From assembly GCF_014333615.1 (NCBI RefSeq), contig NZ_JACSCY010000008.1, forward strand, positions 124,001-188,000: a DNA stretch of 64,000 bases, written 5' to 3'. A program made the translations under genes and the position numbers. Shown piece after piece: positions 9,487 through 19,560 of this stretch. A model generated the notes under the pieces. It saw only the letters and a list, made by a program, of their open reading frames with translations, searched no databases and had not been told where the DNA came from. This stretch comes from Hymenobacter citatus (GTDB taxonomy: Bacteria > Bacteroidota > Bacteroidia > Cytophagales > Hymenobacteraceae). How positions within the stretch are numbered: the stretch's first letter is position 1; every line of letters starts with the position of its first letter.

Positions 9487-10731
9487 TTATTTATGATTTT
9501 TTAGGTAGGCCTTCGCCTCGCGGTACTGATCCGATTTGCGGCTAGCCTTGTCAGCAACTACGGTGTAGTATTTTTTAGCAGCGGCTACATCTTTCGCCTT
9601 ATCGGCCATACGGGCCAGGTTGATGTGGGAGTAGATGTAGAAGCCGCCCGAAGTTTCGCCTGTGCCTTCGGCGAATACAATGCAACGCTGGTAGTAGTCC
9701 TTGGCTTTGGCTAAGTCGCTGTACTTATTCTGCATCAGCCAGCCCAAGAAATAGGTGGCGTAGCGGCCGCTGATGAATTCATAGCCCGGAAACCCCCGAT
9801 TGATTTTATCCAGAATCTCTCGGCTCACTCGCTCGCTTTCCTTGAACTCGCCTTGGTGAAAACAATTGAGCGCGTAGAAACGCTGAAAATAGCCATTATC
9901 GGGATAGTTGGTGGCTAGGTAGCGCGCGAGGGGAAGAGCAGCCGCGGGGTCGTTTTCCTCATTGTAGAGGATCTTCATCAAGAAAAACTTGGCTTCGGTG
10001 CCCGTGTAAAAACCGTTGTCGGCTACGCTGCGCAATTGTTTGAGGCCCAAGGCTCGGTCGCCTTTTGGGAAGAATAGCAAAACGGGACGTAGCAGCTTAT
10101 ATTCTTCGGAAATCCAAACGGCGTAGTAGTTGAACAGCGCCTGTCCGAACAAAAATTCTGGGCTGAGGCCGTTGGCTTCCTTGCTGATTTGCAGGTAGTC
10201 CAGCGCGTGTTTGCTGCTGAAGGTAGCCTTGCGCCAGTCCTTCCGCTCGGCGTGCAGGCGGGCATTGAAGCCGTAGGCAGCGGAAAGGAAAAAGCAGGCT
10301 TCGTAATTCTTATTGTCAGCCTCATACATTTTCTCGCCTACCGTAATGGCCGAGTCCATGTAGGCAAAGAACAACTTATCGTACTGTGTGGTTTGCACGT
10401 TGGTCGGTACAATTTTCCACCAGGTGCTCAGGCCCATCAGGAAGTAGGGCATGGGATGGGTAGGGTAGCGCCGCCGCAAAGACCGGAACTGCTTTTCGGC
10501 CTTGTCGTACTTGAAATTGTACATATTCTGTATGGCCCCCTCCAGCTCCAGCTGAATGTCGCGGTCCAGCAACAGCCAGCCTTTGGTGTCTACCGCGCCG
10601 GGCAACACGTCCACGTTTTCTACCTGAATATTGCGGATGGGAGCCGGTACGCGGGAAGTGTCGGGACGTTGCGCTGAGGCCAGGAAGGGCAACAGAAGCA
10701 ACAACAGAAGAAAATAACGTGGGTGGGTCAT
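9487..10731 (-). CDS. Secreted tetratricopeptide-repeat protein
   Basis: The protein has 414 residues from the ATG at 10731, which puts a clear signal peptide (MTHPRYFLLLLLLLPFLASA, then QRPD) at the N-terminus. An ATG eight codons upstream would bury that signal. The mature part is helical with TPR-like pairs: YNFKYDKAEKQFRSLRRRYP, PAAALPLARYLATNYPDNGY and AKAKDYYQRCIVFAEG. TPR proteins are protein-binding scaffolds; this one would work in the periplasm or on the outer membrane. It is the first gene of a two-gene unit with the polymerase-like protein, so it may help assemble or export the glycan. That function is inferred from context only. Confidence 0.75.
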   Translation of the reverse strand: MTHPRYFLLLLLLLPFLASAQRPDTSRVPAPIRNIQVENVDVLPGAVDTKGWLLLDRDIQLELEGAIQNMYNFKYDKAEKQFRSLRRRYPTHPMPYFLMGLSTWWKIVPTNVQTTQYDKLFFAYMDSAITVGEKMYEADNKNYEACFFLSAAYGFNARLHAERKDWRKATFSSKHALDYLQISKEANGLSPEFLFGQALFNYYAVWISEEYKLLRPVLLFFPKGDRALGLKQLRSVADNGFYTGTEAKFFLMKILYNEENDPAAALPLARYLATNYPDNGYFQRFYALNCFHQGEFKESERVSREILDKINRGFPGYEFISGRYATYFLGWLMQNKYSDLAKAKDYYQRCIVFAEGTGETSGGFYIYSHINLARMADKAKDVAAAKKYYTVVADKASRKSDQYREAKAYLKNHK

Positions 10732-10838
10732 GGGCACGGATACGAACACAGACAATGGGTACGGTAAACCAGTCAGTATTCAACGAATAAGCTAAAGTAT
10801 ATCTTTTGCCCTAGTTTCGAATTAACAACCTACACTTC

Positions 10839-11753
10839 ATGCAACTTCTACGAACTCTGTGCCACATACCGGCACCTTCTGGCCACGAAACACGGCTCAC
10901 CGAATTTTTGCTCCGATACATTGCCACAGAGCAGAAAAACTGGCAAACTACTCCGCAAGTGCTGGCCGGTGAGCAATTCCAGGATTGCATCATCCTCGTG
11001 TTTGGACAGCCCCGCACTGCCGTTTTCGCCCACTTAGATAGTATCGGCTTCACGGTGCGCTACGGCCGGCAACTCGTGCGTATTGGTGGCCCCGACGTGG
11101 AACCCGGCTACCGCCTGGTAGGCGAAGACACACAAGGGCCTATCGATTGCACGCTGACAGTTGATGAGGAAACCGGCGCATTAGGCTATGAGTTCACCCG
11201 CGACATTGAACGCGGTACGGAACTCACATTCTTCTGCGACTTTCGTGAGACGGAAACCACTGTGCAAAGCTGCTACCTCGACAACCGCCTGGGTGTGTGG
11301 AATGCCCTGCGCCTGTGCGAAACGCTGGAGCATGGCATTGTGGTATTTAGCTGCTGGGAGGAGCACGGCGGCGGCTCGGTGGCCTACTTGGCTAAGTATA
11401 TTTATGAAACCTACGGGGTACGCCAAGCCCTGATTTCGGACATCACCTGGGTGACGGAGGGAGTGCGGCCCGGTGAGGGCGTAGCCATTTCTCTGCGCGA
11501 CTCTCTAATTCCGCGCCGTGCCTATGTAGACCGCATCCGGCAGATTGCAGCGGCTTCAGGCATACCGCATCAGCTAGAGGTAGAAGGCGCCGGCGGCTCC
11601 GATGCCAAGGAGCTGCAACACGCCGATGCGCCCTGGGACTGGTGCTTTGTGGGAGCCCCCGAAGACAACGTACACTCGCCCGACGAAATCGTGGATAAGC
11701 GTGATATCGAGAGTATGCTGGCGCTGTACCAGGTGCTGATGCGGGAATTGTAG
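10839..11753 (+). CDS. M42-type aminopeptidase-like metallopeptidase
   Basis: The protein has 304 residues and no signal peptide. The co-catalytic metal sites of the M42/M28 fold can be followed in order: AHLDSIGF (His-x-Asp, about 68-75), YLDNRLG (bridging Asp), SCWEEHGGG (Glu-Glu base), LISDITW (Asp) and VHSPDEIV (final His). It is shorter than classical M42 enzymes of about 350 residues and differs at several positions, so specificity is uncertain. It likely removes N-terminal residues from peptides in the cytoplasm. It is divergent from the TPR gene. A near-consensus -7 box (TATCTTTT at 10800-10807) precedes it. A second M42 gene lies at 27211-28281. Confidence 0.8.
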   Translation: MQLLRTLCHIPAPSGHETRLTEFLLRYIATEQKNWQTTPQVLAGEQFQDCIILVFGQPRTAVFAHLDSIGFTVRYGRQLVRIGGPDVEPGYRLVGEDTQGPIDCTLTVDEETGALGYEFTRDIERGTELTFFCDFRETETTVQSCYLDNRLGVWNALRLCETLEHGIVVFSCWEEHGGGSVAYLAKYIYETYGVRQALISDITWVTEGVRPGEGVAISLRDSLIPRRAYVDRIRQIAAASGIPHQLEVEGAGGSDAKELQHADAPWDWCFVGAPEDNVHSPDEIVDKRDIESMLALYQVLMREL

Positions 11754-11872
11754 GGTAGGAGGCAAACCGGGCCTGAGGGCTTGATTATTAAGGGATAAAA
11801 GGTATTTTACCAACCCGTTTGGCTTCGGCCGGCGGGTTGTTCTTTTCTTCCCACCCTCTCACTCCACCCACT

Positions 11873-14107
11873 ATGCTGTTCCTTTACCTGGTGCCCGGCC
11901 TCGGGCTGTTGGCGTTATTGTACACTTGGTTGCGCTCGGGCTGGGTTAGCCGGCAGGATGCTGGCGATGAGCGCATGCGCACTATTGCTGGCTACATTGC
12001 CGATGGGGCTATTGCCTTTCTGAAAGCCGAGTATCGCGTCCTGACGTTGTTTGGCCTGATTGCTTCAGCTTTTCTATTCTACTTAGGCAGCACCGGTGAG
12101 AAATCCAGCCCCGTAATTGTGCTGGCCTTTATCATTGGGGCGGTTTTCTCGGCGTTGGCGGGCTTCATTGGGATGAAGATTGCCACCAAGGCCAATGTGC
12201 GCACGGCCCAGGCGGCGCGCACTAGCCTGAGCAAAGCCCTGAACGTGTCGTTTTCGGGTGGTTCGGTGATGGGTATGGGTGTAGCGGGACTAGCTGTATT
12301 GGGGCTGGGGTCGTTGTTTATTGTGTTCTACCAGCTGTTTGTAGTGAGCAAAGGCGGCGGGGCCAATGGCATTGAGATGGAAACTGCGTTGGAGGTGCTC
12401 ACCGGCTTCTCGCTGGGGGCCGAGAGCATTGCGCTGTTTGCCAGGGTAGGGGGCGGCATCTATACCAAGGCTGCCGACGTGGGCGCCGACCTGGTGGGCA
12501 AGGTAGAAGCCGGCATTCCCGAAGACGACCCCCGCAACCCCGCCACCATTGCCGATAACGTGGGCGACAACGTAGGCGATGTAGCCGGCATGGGCGCCGA
12601 CCTGTTCGGTTCCTACGTGGCAACTATCCTGGCTACCATGGTGCTGGGCCGCGAGGTGGTGGCCACCAATGACCAATTCAACGGCCTGTCGCCCATCCTG
12701 CTGCCCATGGTTATTGCCGGGGTAGGGATTGTAGCTTCGCTAGTGGGTATTCTACTGGTGCGGGTGAAAGAGGGCGGCAATGTGCAGGCGGCGCTCAACT
12801 TCGGAAACTATGCCTCGGTTATCGTGTCGGGCATCGCCTCATTCTTCATTATCCGCTGGATGCTGCCTGTGGGTGCGCTCGTGATTGGCCGGCCGGGCGC
12901 CGCGCCGTTCACTGCCACCGATGTATTCTACGCTGTGGTGGTAGGTCTCGTGGTAGGCACGCTCATGAGCATCATCACGGAGTATTACACCGCTATGGGC
13001 AAACGGCCCGTCAATAGCATTGTGCAGCAGAGCAGCACCGGGCACGCCACCACCGTTATTGGCGGGCTGGCTGTGGGCATGGAGTCCACGGTACTACCTA
13101 TTATTGTGCTGGCCGCCGGCATCATTCTCTCGTATGAGTTTGCTGGCCTCTACGGGGTAGCCATTGCGGCTGCCGGCATGATGGCCACCACCGCCATGCA
13201 GCTCGCCATCGACGCCTTCGGCCCCATTGCCGACAACGCCGGCGGCATCGCCGAAATGAGCGAGCTACCTAAAGAAGTGCGCGAACGGACCGATATTCTG
13301 GATGCTGTGGGCAATACTACCGCTGCCACCGGCAAAGGCTTTGCTATTGCGTCGGCTGCACTTACCTCGCTGGCGCTGTTTGCGGCGTTTATGGGCACGG
13401 CCAATATTTCGGTGATTGATATCAGCAATGCCCGCGTGCTGGCTGGCTTGTTCGTGGGCGCCATGATTCCATTTATCTTCTCGGCCCTGGCAATTTCGGC
13501 GGTGGGTAGGGCGGCCATGGCCATGGTGCAGGAAGTGCGGCGGCAGTTCCGCGAAATTCCCGGTATTATGGAAGGCACTGGCCGACCCGAATACGAGAAG
13601 TGCGTGGCTATTTCTACCTCGGCTGCCATTCGGGAAATGATGCTGCCGGGCGCCATTGCCCTCATTGTGCCCATCCTCATCGGTTTCACGCTGGGGCCGG
13701 AGGTGCTGGGTGGCACGTTGGCGGGCGTCACAGTGAGCGGGGTGCTGATGGCCATGTTCCAGAGCAACGCCGGTGGCGCCTGGGACAATGCCAAAAAGTC
13801 CTTTGAGAAAGGTGTGCTGATTGACGGCACGATGGTGTATAAAGGGTCCGACCAGCACAAAGCCTCCGTGACGGGCGACACGGTAGGCGACCCATTCAAA
13901 GACACCTCGGGCCCCAGTATGAACATTCTTATCAAGCTCATGAGCATCGTGTCGCTGGTGATTGCCCCGCACATTGCCGCGCCCGGTGGTGCTCCACGCA
14001 CGCTGACGCCGGCTCTCTCGGTACCAAAAACTGAGTTGGGCGCTCAGCAAGGGGTACGCTTCGCGAGTTATACTCCGGGTCAGGGAGTGAGAAAAAGTGA
14101 TTTTTAA
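11873..14107 (+). CDS. hppA: Membrane-bound ion-translocating pyrophosphatase
   Basis: The protein has 744 residues from the ATG at 11873. An in-frame upstream start at 11819 would add 18 non-conserved residues ahead of the first membrane helix ([20 protein letters not shown]). About 16 transmembrane helices are visible. The substrate loop [20 protein letters not shown], then [20 protein letters not shown], and the C-terminal [15 protein letters not shown] are the Mg-pyrophosphate-binding motifs. [10 protein letters not shown] has Ala where potassium-independent enzymes have Lys, placing it in the K+-dependent group. It hydrolyses pyrophosphate and pumps H+ or Na+ out of the cytoplasm; the ion cannot be settled by eye. 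The last 40 or so residues after IAPHIA are a non-conserved hydrophilic tail. A palindromic repeat starts eight bases after the stop. Confidence 0.95.
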   Translation: MLFLYLVPGLGLLALLYTWLRSGWVSRQDAGDERMRTIAGYIADGAIAFLKAEYRVLTLFGLIASAFLFYLGSTGEKSSPVIVLAFIIGAVFSALAGFIGMKIATKANVRTAQAARTSLSKALNVSFSGGSVMGMGVAGLAVLGLGSLFIVFYQLFVVSKGGGANGIEMETALEVLTGFSLGAESIALFARVGGGIYTKAADVGADLVGKVEAGIPEDDPRNPATIADNVGDNVGDVAGMGADLFGSYVATILATMVLGREVVATNDQFNGLSPILLPMVIAGVGIVASLVGILLVRVKEGGNVQAALNFGNYASVIVSGIASFFIIRWMLPVGALVIGRPGAAPFTATDVFYAVVVGLVVGTLMSIITEYYTAMGKRPVNSIVQQSSTGHATTVIGGLAVGMESTVLPIIVLAAGIILSYEFAGLYGVAIAAAGMMATTAMQLAIDAFGPIADNAGGIAEMSELPKEVRERTDILDAVGNTTAATGKGFAIASAALTSLALFAAFMGTANISVIDISNARVLAGLFVGAMIPFIFSALAISAVGRAAMAMVQEVRRQFREIPGIMEGTGRPEYEKCVAISTSAAIREMMLPGAIALIVPILIGFTLGPEVLGGTLAGVTVSGVLMAMFQSNAGGAWDNAKKSFEKGVLIDGTMVYKGSDQHKASVTGDTVGDPFKDTSGPSMNILIKLMSIVSLVIAPHIAAPGGAPRTLTPALSVPKTELGAQQGVRFASYTPGQGVRKSDF

Positions 14108-14114
14108 GTGCAAA

Positions 14115-14241
14115 TCAAGTGTCATGTTGAGCGAAGCGGAACACAGTCGAACCATCGCTACCGTGAGTATTATCTGACGCGATAAAAAAGTGGTAGCGAT
14201 GGTTCGACTACGCCTCCGGCTTCGCTCAACGTGACACTTGA
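14115..14241. repeat. Intergenic palindrome R1, GTCATGTTGAGC subtype
   Basis: The left arm (TCAAGTGTCATGTTGAGCGA, then a segment with TCGAACCATCGCTACC) pairs with the right arm (GGTAGCGATGGTTCGA ... TCAACGTGACACTTGA). The loop is about 30 bases. It begins eight bases after the hppA stop. It is a diverged member of the family R1-R11. Confidence 0.85.
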
Positions 14242-14287
14242 CTTTCCAATTCAACGGCTAAAACTCAACACTCAACCATTCAACCCC

Positions 14288-14295
14288 TACCTTTG
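14288..14295 (+). promoter_or_regulatory. Candidate -7 box for hpt
   Basis: TACCTTTG is an exact TAnnTTTG match 34 bases before the hpt ATG. No clear -33 element is present. Confidence 0.45.
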
Positions 14296-14329
14296 CTAGC
14301 GCATTTGCACAGGATTCAACTCTTTCTGG

Positions 14330-14869
14330 ATGCCTACGTCCACTATTTCACTGCACAATAAGCAGTTTGCTCCGTATTTGTCGGCCGCTGAACTGGCTCA
14401 GGCCATTCAGCAGCTTGCCACCCGCCTCAACCAGGACTATGCCGGCAAGCAGCCTCTGTTCCTGTCGGTGCTCAACGGCGCGTTCATGTTCACGGCCGAC
14501 TTGCTAAAATGCATGACCATTGACTGTGAGGTGACGTTCATTCGGGTAGCATCCTACGCTGGCACGGCCAGCACGGGCAGCGTGAAAGAGGTATTGGGGT
14601 TGTATGAGGAACTAGCTGATCGACACGTGATTATTCTGGAAGATATCGTGGATACAGGCCATACCATGCGGATGCTGCTGGATACCATAGCGGCCAAAAA
14701 TCCGGCCTCGTTGGAGGTAGCTACACTGTTCTTAAAGCCCGAGTGTTTGCAGCACGAGTTGGCAGTAGAATACGTTGGCCTGTCAATTCCCAACGACTTC
14801 ATCGTGGGCTACGGCCTTGATTACGACGGGCTGGGCCGGAACTACCCCGACGTGTACAAAGCGGTGTAA
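14330..14869 (+). CDS. hpt: Hypoxanthine phosphoribosyltransferase
   Basis: The protein has 179 residues, the usual length. VIILEDIVDTGHTM (100-113) is the PRPP-binding motif of type I phosphoribosyltransferases. LSVLNGAFMFTADLL (45-59) is the conserved strand-helix with the PPi loop region. VGYGLDYDGLGRNYPDVYK near the C-terminus is the purine-site signature of hypoxanthine enzymes. It converts hypoxanthine (and often guanine) plus PRPP to the nucleotide in the cytoplasm, in purine salvage. It is followed 87 bases later by adk, another nucleotide-metabolism gene, so co-transcription is likely. Confidence 0.95.
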   Translation: MPTSTISLHNKQFAPYLSAAELAQAIQQLATRLNQDYAGKQPLFLSVLNGAFMFTADLLKCMTIDCEVTFIRVASYAGTASTGSVKEVLGLYEELADRHVIILEDIVDTGHTMRMLLDTIAAKNPASLEVATLFLKPECLQHELAVEYVGLSIPNDFIVGYGLDYDGLGRNYPDVYKAV

Positions 14870-14956
14870 CTGCTGCATTAATCGGAGTTGCTCAGCGCAG
14901 ATTGCCTATCTTGCCACTTTCTTTCACCTTCTGCACTATCCGCGAAACCATTACCC

Positions 14957-15577
14957 ATGCTCAATCTCGTGCTCTTCGGCCCGCCCGGCGCCGGCAAAGG
15001 AACGCAAAGCCAAAAGCTGATTGCCCATTACAACCTGGTGCACCTCTCCACCGGCGACCTGCTCCGCGCTCAGATTGCGCAAAGCACTGTGCTGGGTTTG
15101 CAGGCCAAAAAGCTGATGGACGAAGGCCTATTGGTACCCGATGAAGTGGTAATCGGCATGATTGACAGCGCCTTGAAAGAGAATGTGCAATCCGGTGGCT
15201 TCATCTTCGACGGGTTTCCGCGCACCGTACCGCAGGCCGAAAGCCTCGATGCCCTGCTGGCGCAGCACAACACGCAGGTATCGTGCATGGTAGCGCTGGA
15301 AGTAGACGAGCAGGAGCTGGTGAAACGCCTGTTGGAGCGTGGCAAAACCAGCGGCCGCCCCGACGACCAAAACGAAGATAAAATCCGCAAGCGTGTGCAG
15401 GTGTACAACACCGAAACCGCTCAGGTGGCCGGCTATTATGCCAACCAGCATAAATTTCACGCCCTCAATGGCATTGGCGCCATCGAGGATATCTTCCAGC
15501 AGATCTGCACTGTAGTCGATCAGCACCAGCCTACCTCCGAAAGCAGCCAGCAAGCTACCGACGAAGTAAAAGCGTAA
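14957..15577 (+). CDS. adk: Adenylate kinase
   Basis: The protein has 206 residues from the ATG at 14957. The frame is open further upstream, but the P-loop must lie at the very N-terminus (MLNLVLFGPPGAGKGTQSQK). HLSTGDLLRAQIA is the AMP-binding part, GFIFDGFPRTVPQAE the conserved FDGFPR segment, and RLLERGKTSGRPDDQNEDKI the LID entry in its short form with no zinc-binding cysteines. It interconverts ATP+AMP and 2 ADP in the cytoplasm. The last 20 or so residues are a polar Ser/Gln-rich tail beyond the usual end. Palindrome R2 lies 25 bases downstream. Confidence 0.96.
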   Translation: MLNLVLFGPPGAGKGTQSQKLIAHYNLVHLSTGDLLRAQIAQSTVLGLQAKKLMDEGLLVPDEVVIGMIDSALKENVQSGGFIFDGFPRTVPQAESLDALLAQHNTQVSCMVALEVDEQELVKRLLERGKTSGRPDDQNEDKIRKRVQVYNTETAQVAGYYANQHKFHALNGIGAIEDIFQQICTVVDQHQPTSESSQQATDEVKA

Positions 15578-15602
15578 CTTTGCGATTCTAATTCGCACAA
15601 AC

Positions 15603-15706
15603 CTGTCATCCTGAGCAGCGCGAAGGACCTTATCACGCCAGAACGACCATCGTACCAACGATTCGTCCTGACGTGATAAGGTCCTTCGCTGCGCTCAGGA
15701 TGACAG
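15603..15706. repeat. Intergenic palindrome R2, GTCATCCTGAGC subtype
   Basis: The left arm CTGTCATCCTGAGC continues to AAGGACCTTATCACG, and the right arm CGTGATAAGGTCCTTCG ends in GGATGACAG. It lies between adk and obgE on the same strand. It shares its AAGGACCTTATCACG core with R9. Confidence 0.9.
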
Positions 15707-15796
15707 TCTTTTTTTACAATACCACAGTTAAAAATCAGAAGAAAAGGAATGCAGCAATTCCTAATTCTTGAATTTTTGACTATTAATTGAAAACCC

Positions 15797-16795
15797 GTGG
15801 CTTCCAACAACTTCATCGACTACGTCAAAATCAACTGCCGCTCGGGTAGGGGCGGGGCTGGTTCGCACCACTTCTTCCGAGCTAAAGGCCTACCCAACGG
15901 TGGTCCTGATGGCGGCGACGGTGGCCGGGGCGGCCACATTATCCTGGAAGGCAGCTCCCAGCTCTGGACGCTGCTGCACCTGCAATACCAGAAACACCTG
16001 ATTGCCAAGCCCGGCGAAAACGGTGGCGAAAACCTGCGCACCGGCGCCCAGGGCGACGATATCGTGATTCAGGTGCCGCTGGGTACCGTGGCTCGCGACG
16101 CCGAAACCGGCGAGAAACGCCTGGAAATTACCGAGGATGGCCAGCGCTTAATCCTGACGCCCGGCGGCCGCGGCGGCCTCGGCAACGACCACTTCAAATC
16201 GGCTACCAACCAGGCCCCTACCTACGCCCAGCCCGGCGAGCCGGGTATTGATGAATGGATTATCCTGGAGCTGAAGCTGCTGGCCGATGTGGGCCTAGTG
16301 GGCCTACCCAACGCCGGCAAGAGCACCCTGCTTTCCGTAGTATCGGCGGCCCGCCCCAAGATTGCCGATTACGCCTTCACTACCCTCGTGCCCAACCTGG
16401 GTGTGGTGGCCTATCGTGATTACCAGTCCTTTGTAATGGCCGATATTCCGGGCATTATCGAAGGCGCCGCCGAGGGCAAAGGTTTGGGTACGCGTTTCCT
16501 GCGCCACATCGAGCGCAACGCTACCTTGCTGTTCATGATCAGCTGCGACAGCCCCGACATTGCCGCTGAGTACCAGGTGTTGCTGGGCGAGTTGGAGCAA
16601 TTCAATCCCGAATTGCTGGACAAGAAGCGCCTGCTGGCCATCACCAAATCTGATATGCTGGATGAGGAGCTGGAAGAAGAAATCCGCCAGACCTTACCCA
16701 CCGATTTGCCTACGGTGTTCATTTCTAGCTTGACGAATAAGAATATTCAAAAGCTGAAGGATATGATTTGGGCGCAGTTGCATGCGAAAGAGTAG
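15797..16795 (+). CDS. obgE: Obg-family GTPase
   Basis: The protein has 332 residues and a GTG start at 15797; the next residues ([19 protein letters not shown]) are the conserved beginning of the glycine-rich Obg fold, so the rare start is well supported. The Obg domain runs to about 155 with [19 protein letters not shown]. The G domain has G1 [10 protein letters not shown], switch region [12 protein letters not shown]3 DIPGIIEGA and G4 TKSD. It has no C-terminal OCT domain, as is common outside Firmicutes. Obg proteins act on the large ribosomal subunit and in growth control. A possible -7 box (TAACTTTG) at the end of adk would place palindrome R2 in the leader. Confidence 0.95.
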   Translation: MASNNFIDYVKINCRSGRGGAGSHHFFRAKGLPNGGPDGGDGGRGGHIILEGSSQLWTLLHLQYQKHLIAKPGENGGENLRTGAQGDDIVIQVPLGTVARDAETGEKRLEITEDGQRLILTPGGRGGLGNDHFKSATNQAPTYAQPGEPGIDEWIILELKLLADVGLVGLPNAGKSTLLSVVSAARPKIADYAFTTLVPNLGVVAYRDYQSFVMADIPGIIEGAAEGKGLGTRFLRHIERNATLLFMISCDSPDIAAEYQVLLGELEQFNPELLDKKRLLAITKSDMLDEELEEEIRQTLPTDLPTVFISSLTNKNIQKLKDMIWAQLHAKE

Positions 16796-16890
16796 GGGCA
16801 GATGCATAGATGTTTCTGTGCCAAACTGACAGCCAAATCTGCTTTGGCAAACTCCTTGCGCCCGAGTGCTTGCCAACTGGCTAAAACTGA

Positions 16891-17463
16891 GTGAAAAACC
16901 CCTTCCGACGACTATTTCATCCGATGGCTGACGATAACCAACAACCCCAGGACGACAACTTGACGGCCGACCAAGCCACTACGGCTGGCGAAACGGCAGA
17001 AACCGCTCCCGCCGAGGAAACTCCCAAAACCGAAACCGAACTGGCCGAGCTGAAAGACAAGTACCTGCGCCTGGCCGCCGAGTTTGATAACTACAAGCGC
17101 CGTACGGCCAAAGAGCGCCAGGAGCTGTTCAAAACAGCCAGCCAGGAGCTGATGGTAGCGCTGCTACCTGTAATGGACGACTTTGAGCGGGCCAATAGCT
17201 ACACGAAAGATTCTGACGATGTAAACGCTGTGCGCGAGAGCATCGACATCATCTACAACAAGCTGGTGAAAACCCTGCAACAGAAGGGCCTGACGCCGAT
17301 GGAAACCAAAGGTGGCGCGTTCGACCCTGATTTGCATGAGGCCATCACGCAAATTCCGGCCCCCAACGAGGAGCTGAAAGGCAAGGTGGTGGACGAGGTA
17401 GAGAAAGGTTACTACTTGGGCGACAAGGTATTGCGCCACGCCAAGGTAGTACTGGGTCAATAA
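16891..17463 (+). CDS. grpE: Nucleotide exchange factor GrpE
   Basis: The protein has up to 190 residues. A GTG at 16891 (KNPFRRLFHP) and an ATG at 16924 (MADDNQQ) are both possible; the GTG was kept, but the ATG is at least as likely. An acidic disordered N-terminus is followed by a coiled coil (ELAELKDKYLRLAAEFDNYK, then RRTAKERQEL) and the beta-domain ending in VDEVEKGYYLGDKVLRHAKV. GrpE dimers release ADP from DnaK in the cytoplasm. It is directly upstream of dnaJ in the same orientation, forming a chaperone operon without dnaK. No CIRCE or other heat-shock operator was recognised upstream. Confidence 0.93.
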   Translation: MKNPFRRLFHPMADDNQQPQDDNLTADQATTAGETAETAPAEETPKTETELAELKDKYLRLAAEFDNYKRRTAKERQELFKTASQELMVALLPVMDDFERANSYTKDSDDVNAVRESIDIIYNKLVKTLQQKGLTPMETKGGAFDPDLHEAITQIPAPNEELKGKVVDEVEKGYYLGDKVLRHAKVVLGQ

Positions 17464-17571
17464 TTGCAGAGCATCCGCAGGCGGCCACGGACACCGGAGA
17501 ACTTTCGGACAGTCCGTGGCTGTTGCGGCAACAAACCGGCGGCGTAGTCCGCCCCGGTCAGTGAACGAACT

Positions 17572-18711
17572 ATGGCAACCAAGCGAGATTATTACGAAAT
17601 ACTGGGCGTCGTGAAAACGGCCTCGGGCGATGAGATTAAGAAGGCTTACCGCAAAGTGGCCATCAAGTATCACCCCGATAAAAACCCCGACGACCCATCG
17701 GCCGAAGACAAGTTCAAGGAGGCGGCCGAGGCCTACGAGGTGCTATCGGACCAGGACAAGCGCGCCCGCTACGACCGGTTTGGGCACCAGGGGGTAGGCG
17801 GCGCCAGCGGTGGCGGCCCCAACATGGAGGACATCTTCTCCCAGTTCGGCGACATTTTCGGTGGGGGCGGCTTCGAGGGCTTCTTCGGAGGCGGCCAGCG
17901 CGGCGGTGGCCGGCGCGTGAAGAAGGGCTCCAACCTGCGCATCAAGCTGAAGCTGGACCTGGAGGAAGTGGCCAACGGCGTCGAAAAAAAGATCAAGGTG
18001 AAGCGCTACACGGCGTGCAACACCTGCTCGGGCACCGGCGCTAAAAATGGCACCGACCTGCGCGAGTGCTCTACCTGCCACGGCGAAGGCCAGGTGAAGC
18101 GCGTGGTGAATACCATGCTGGGCCAGATGGTGAGTGCCAGCACTTGCCCTACCTGCCACGGCGAGGGTAAGGTGGTAACTAGCAAGTGCGACGTGTGCCA
18201 CGGCGAAGGCCGCCAGTTGCAGGAAGAAATTATTCCGATCAACATTCCGGCGGGTGTGGCCGAGGGCATGCAGCTCTCCATGGGCGGCAAAGGCAACTAC
18301 CCCGAGCGTGGCGGCGTGCCCGGTGACCTGCTGATTCAGATTGAGGAGGAGCCGCACGAGCTACTGAAGCGCGACGGCAACAACATCATGTTTGAGCAGT
18401 ACATCTCCTTCGTGGATGCGGCGCTGGGTGCTAACCTGGAAGTGCCGACCATTGAAGGAAAAGTGAAAATCAAGGTAGAGCCGGGCACGCAGCCGGGCAA
18501 AATCCTGCGCCTGCGCGGCAAAGGCATCAAGGACATCAATGGCTACGGCCGCGGTGACCAGCTGATTCACCTGAACGTGTGGACGCCCAAAAACGTGAAC
18601 GGCGAGGAGCGCGAGCTGCTCGAAAAGCTCCGCAATGCGCAGAATTTCACACCAAATCCTGGTAAAAACGAGAAAGGCTTCTTCGAGAAAGTGAAGGAGT
18701 ACTTCCAATAG
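17572..18711 (+). CDS. dnaJ: Chaperone DnaJ
   Basis: The protein has 379 residues with full DnaJ architecture. The J domain (1-70) contains IKYHPDKNP with the HPD motif that stimulates DnaK. A Gly/Phe-rich stretch follows (about 75-115). Four zinc-binding repeats come next: [24 protein letters not shown] and CDVCHGEG. The C-terminal substrate-binding domains include [20 protein letters not shown]. It delivers unfolded clients to DnaK. It lies 108 bases downstream of grpE and is followed by a good intrinsic terminator. Confidence 0.97.
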   Translation: MATKRDYYEILGVVKTASGDEIKKAYRKVAIKYHPDKNPDDPSAEDKFKEAAEAYEVLSDQDKRARYDRFGHQGVGGASGGGPNMEDIFSQFGDIFGGGGFEGFFGGGQRGGGRRVKKGSNLRIKLKLDLEEVANGVEKKIKVKRYTACNTCSGTGAKNGTDLRECSTCHGEGQVKRVVNTMLGQMVSASTCPTCHGEGKVVTSKCDVCHGEGRQLQEEIIPINIPAGVAEGMQLSMGGKGNYPERGGVPGDLLIQIEEEPHELLKRDGNNIMFEQYISFVDAALGANLEVPTIEGKVKIKVEPGTQPGKILRLRGKGIKDINGYGRGDQLIHLNVWTPKNVNGEERELLEKLRNAQNFTPNPGKNEKGFFEKVKEYFQ

Positions 18712-18712
18712 A

Positions 18713-18755
18713 ATCACGGATTAAGCCGGATTTTTCGGATTCCACGGATTTTGTG
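18713..18755. repeat. ATCCG-type repeat
   Basis: The stretch after dnaJ contains recurring GGATT/ATCCG units (CGGATTTTTCGGATTCCACG). The same core occurs at 27028-27064 and 27171-27210. Confidence 0.55.
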
Positions 18756-18765
18756 GACGATTGCA

Positions 18766-18801
18766 AAGCCTGCTTCCTTTTCGAGGGAAGCAGGCTTTTT
18801 T
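18766..18801 (+). terminator. Intrinsic terminator of grpE-dnaJ
   Basis: AAGCCTGCTTCC and GGAAGCAGGCTT form a stem with a short loop, followed by six T on the plus strand. It lies 55 bases after the dnaJ stop. Confidence 0.9.
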
Positions 18802-18853
18802 GTTGGGTTCAGGTCAGCGCTGATAGTGAAAACCAGCGGGATCTATAGCAGGT

Positions 18854-18953
18854 CGTCATTTCGACCAGCGGGAGAAATCTCGCGTGCTCCCGCTAATTTC
18901 CAACTACTGGATTACCGTTGCACGCGAGATTTCTCCCGCTGGTCGAAATGACG
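18854..18953. repeat. Intergenic palindrome R3, GTCATTTCGA subtype
   Basis: Left arm CGTCATTTCGACCAGCGGGA continues to GAAATCTCGCGTGC; the right arm is its near-exact complement, ending GTCGAAATGACG. It lies between the dnaJ terminator and the sigma-factor gene. Confidence 0.9.
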
Positions 18954-18990
18954 GTCTATTTGGTTTAAGTTACTACCCTGATTTGCAAAA

Positions 18991-18998
18991 TATTTTTG
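18991..18998 (+). promoter_or_regulatory. Candidate -7 box for the sigma-factor operon
   Basis: TATTTTTG matches TAnnTTTG exactly and lies 55 bases before the preferred ATG at 19054. Confidence 0.4.
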
Positions 18999-19053
18999 CA
19001 CGCACCTGTAATGATTGCTAGAGCCTGACGATAAATACAGTAAATCGTCCGTT

Positions 19054-19560
19054 ATGCTCGCCGCGCCGCCCGACTTTCTGGTTTTGCTGAACGAATACCA
19101 GCCGCTGTTGCGGCGGGTATGCCGCCTGTACTGCCCCGATGCCGACGACCGGCAGGACTTGTACCAGGAAATAGTGACGCAGCTGTGGCAAGCGTGGCCG
19201 CGCTACCAGCCCCGGCCCGATGTGAAAGTCAGCACGTGGCTCTACCGCGTGGCACTTAATGTAGCCATCAGCGACTTGCGCCAGCGCACCCGCCGCCCTG
19301 CCGCCGCCCACCTCGACGCGGCCCGACTACCCGACGTGCCCCTACTCCCCGCCGATGGCCCCGATACGGATGATCTGCACCAGTTGTACCGGGCTATCAA
19401 CTGCCTTTCCGATGTAGACAAAGCCTTTGTGCTGCTCTATCTGGAGGAGCGTACCTACGAGGAAATGGCTGATATTCTGGGTATCACGCAAAACAACGTG
19501 CGTGTGAAAATGCACCGCGTGCAAGAAAAACTTCGTCAACTCTTAACGCAACCCGCCTGA
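19054..19560 (+). CDS. ECF-type RNA polymerase sigma factor
   Basis: The protein has 168 residues from the ATG at 19054; a TTG at 19015 would add 13 unconserved residues. Region 2 reads LNEYQPLLRRVCRLYCPDAD then DLYQEIVTQLWQAWPRY, the helix that contacts core and the -10 element. Region 4 is a helix-turn-helix: LSDVDKAFVLLYLEERTYEE then MADILGITQNNVRVKMHRVQ. It redirects RNA polymerase to a small regulon. Its stop overlaps the start of the next gene by one base (TGATG), so that gene is the likely cognate regulator. Confidence 0.92.
   Translation: MLAAPPDFLVLLNEYQPLLRRVCRLYCPDADDRQDLYQEIVTQLWQAWPRYQPRPDVKVSTWLYRVALNVAISDLRQRTRRPAAAHLDAARLPDVPLLPADGPDTDDLHQLYRAINCLSDVDKAFVLLYLEERTYEEMADILGITQNNVRVKMHRVQEKLRQLLTQPA

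Noticed and set aside
13150..14254. Long minus-strand open frames across the pyrophosphatase gene
   Set aside because: They are shadows of the GC-rich hppA frame; the opposite strand has clear conserved motifs and the shadow translations are low-complexity with no domain.
15575..15796. Riboswitch or leader control for obgE in the gap with palindrome R2
   Set aside because: The structure is a member of the dispersed palindrome family, and no riboswitch signature was recognised.
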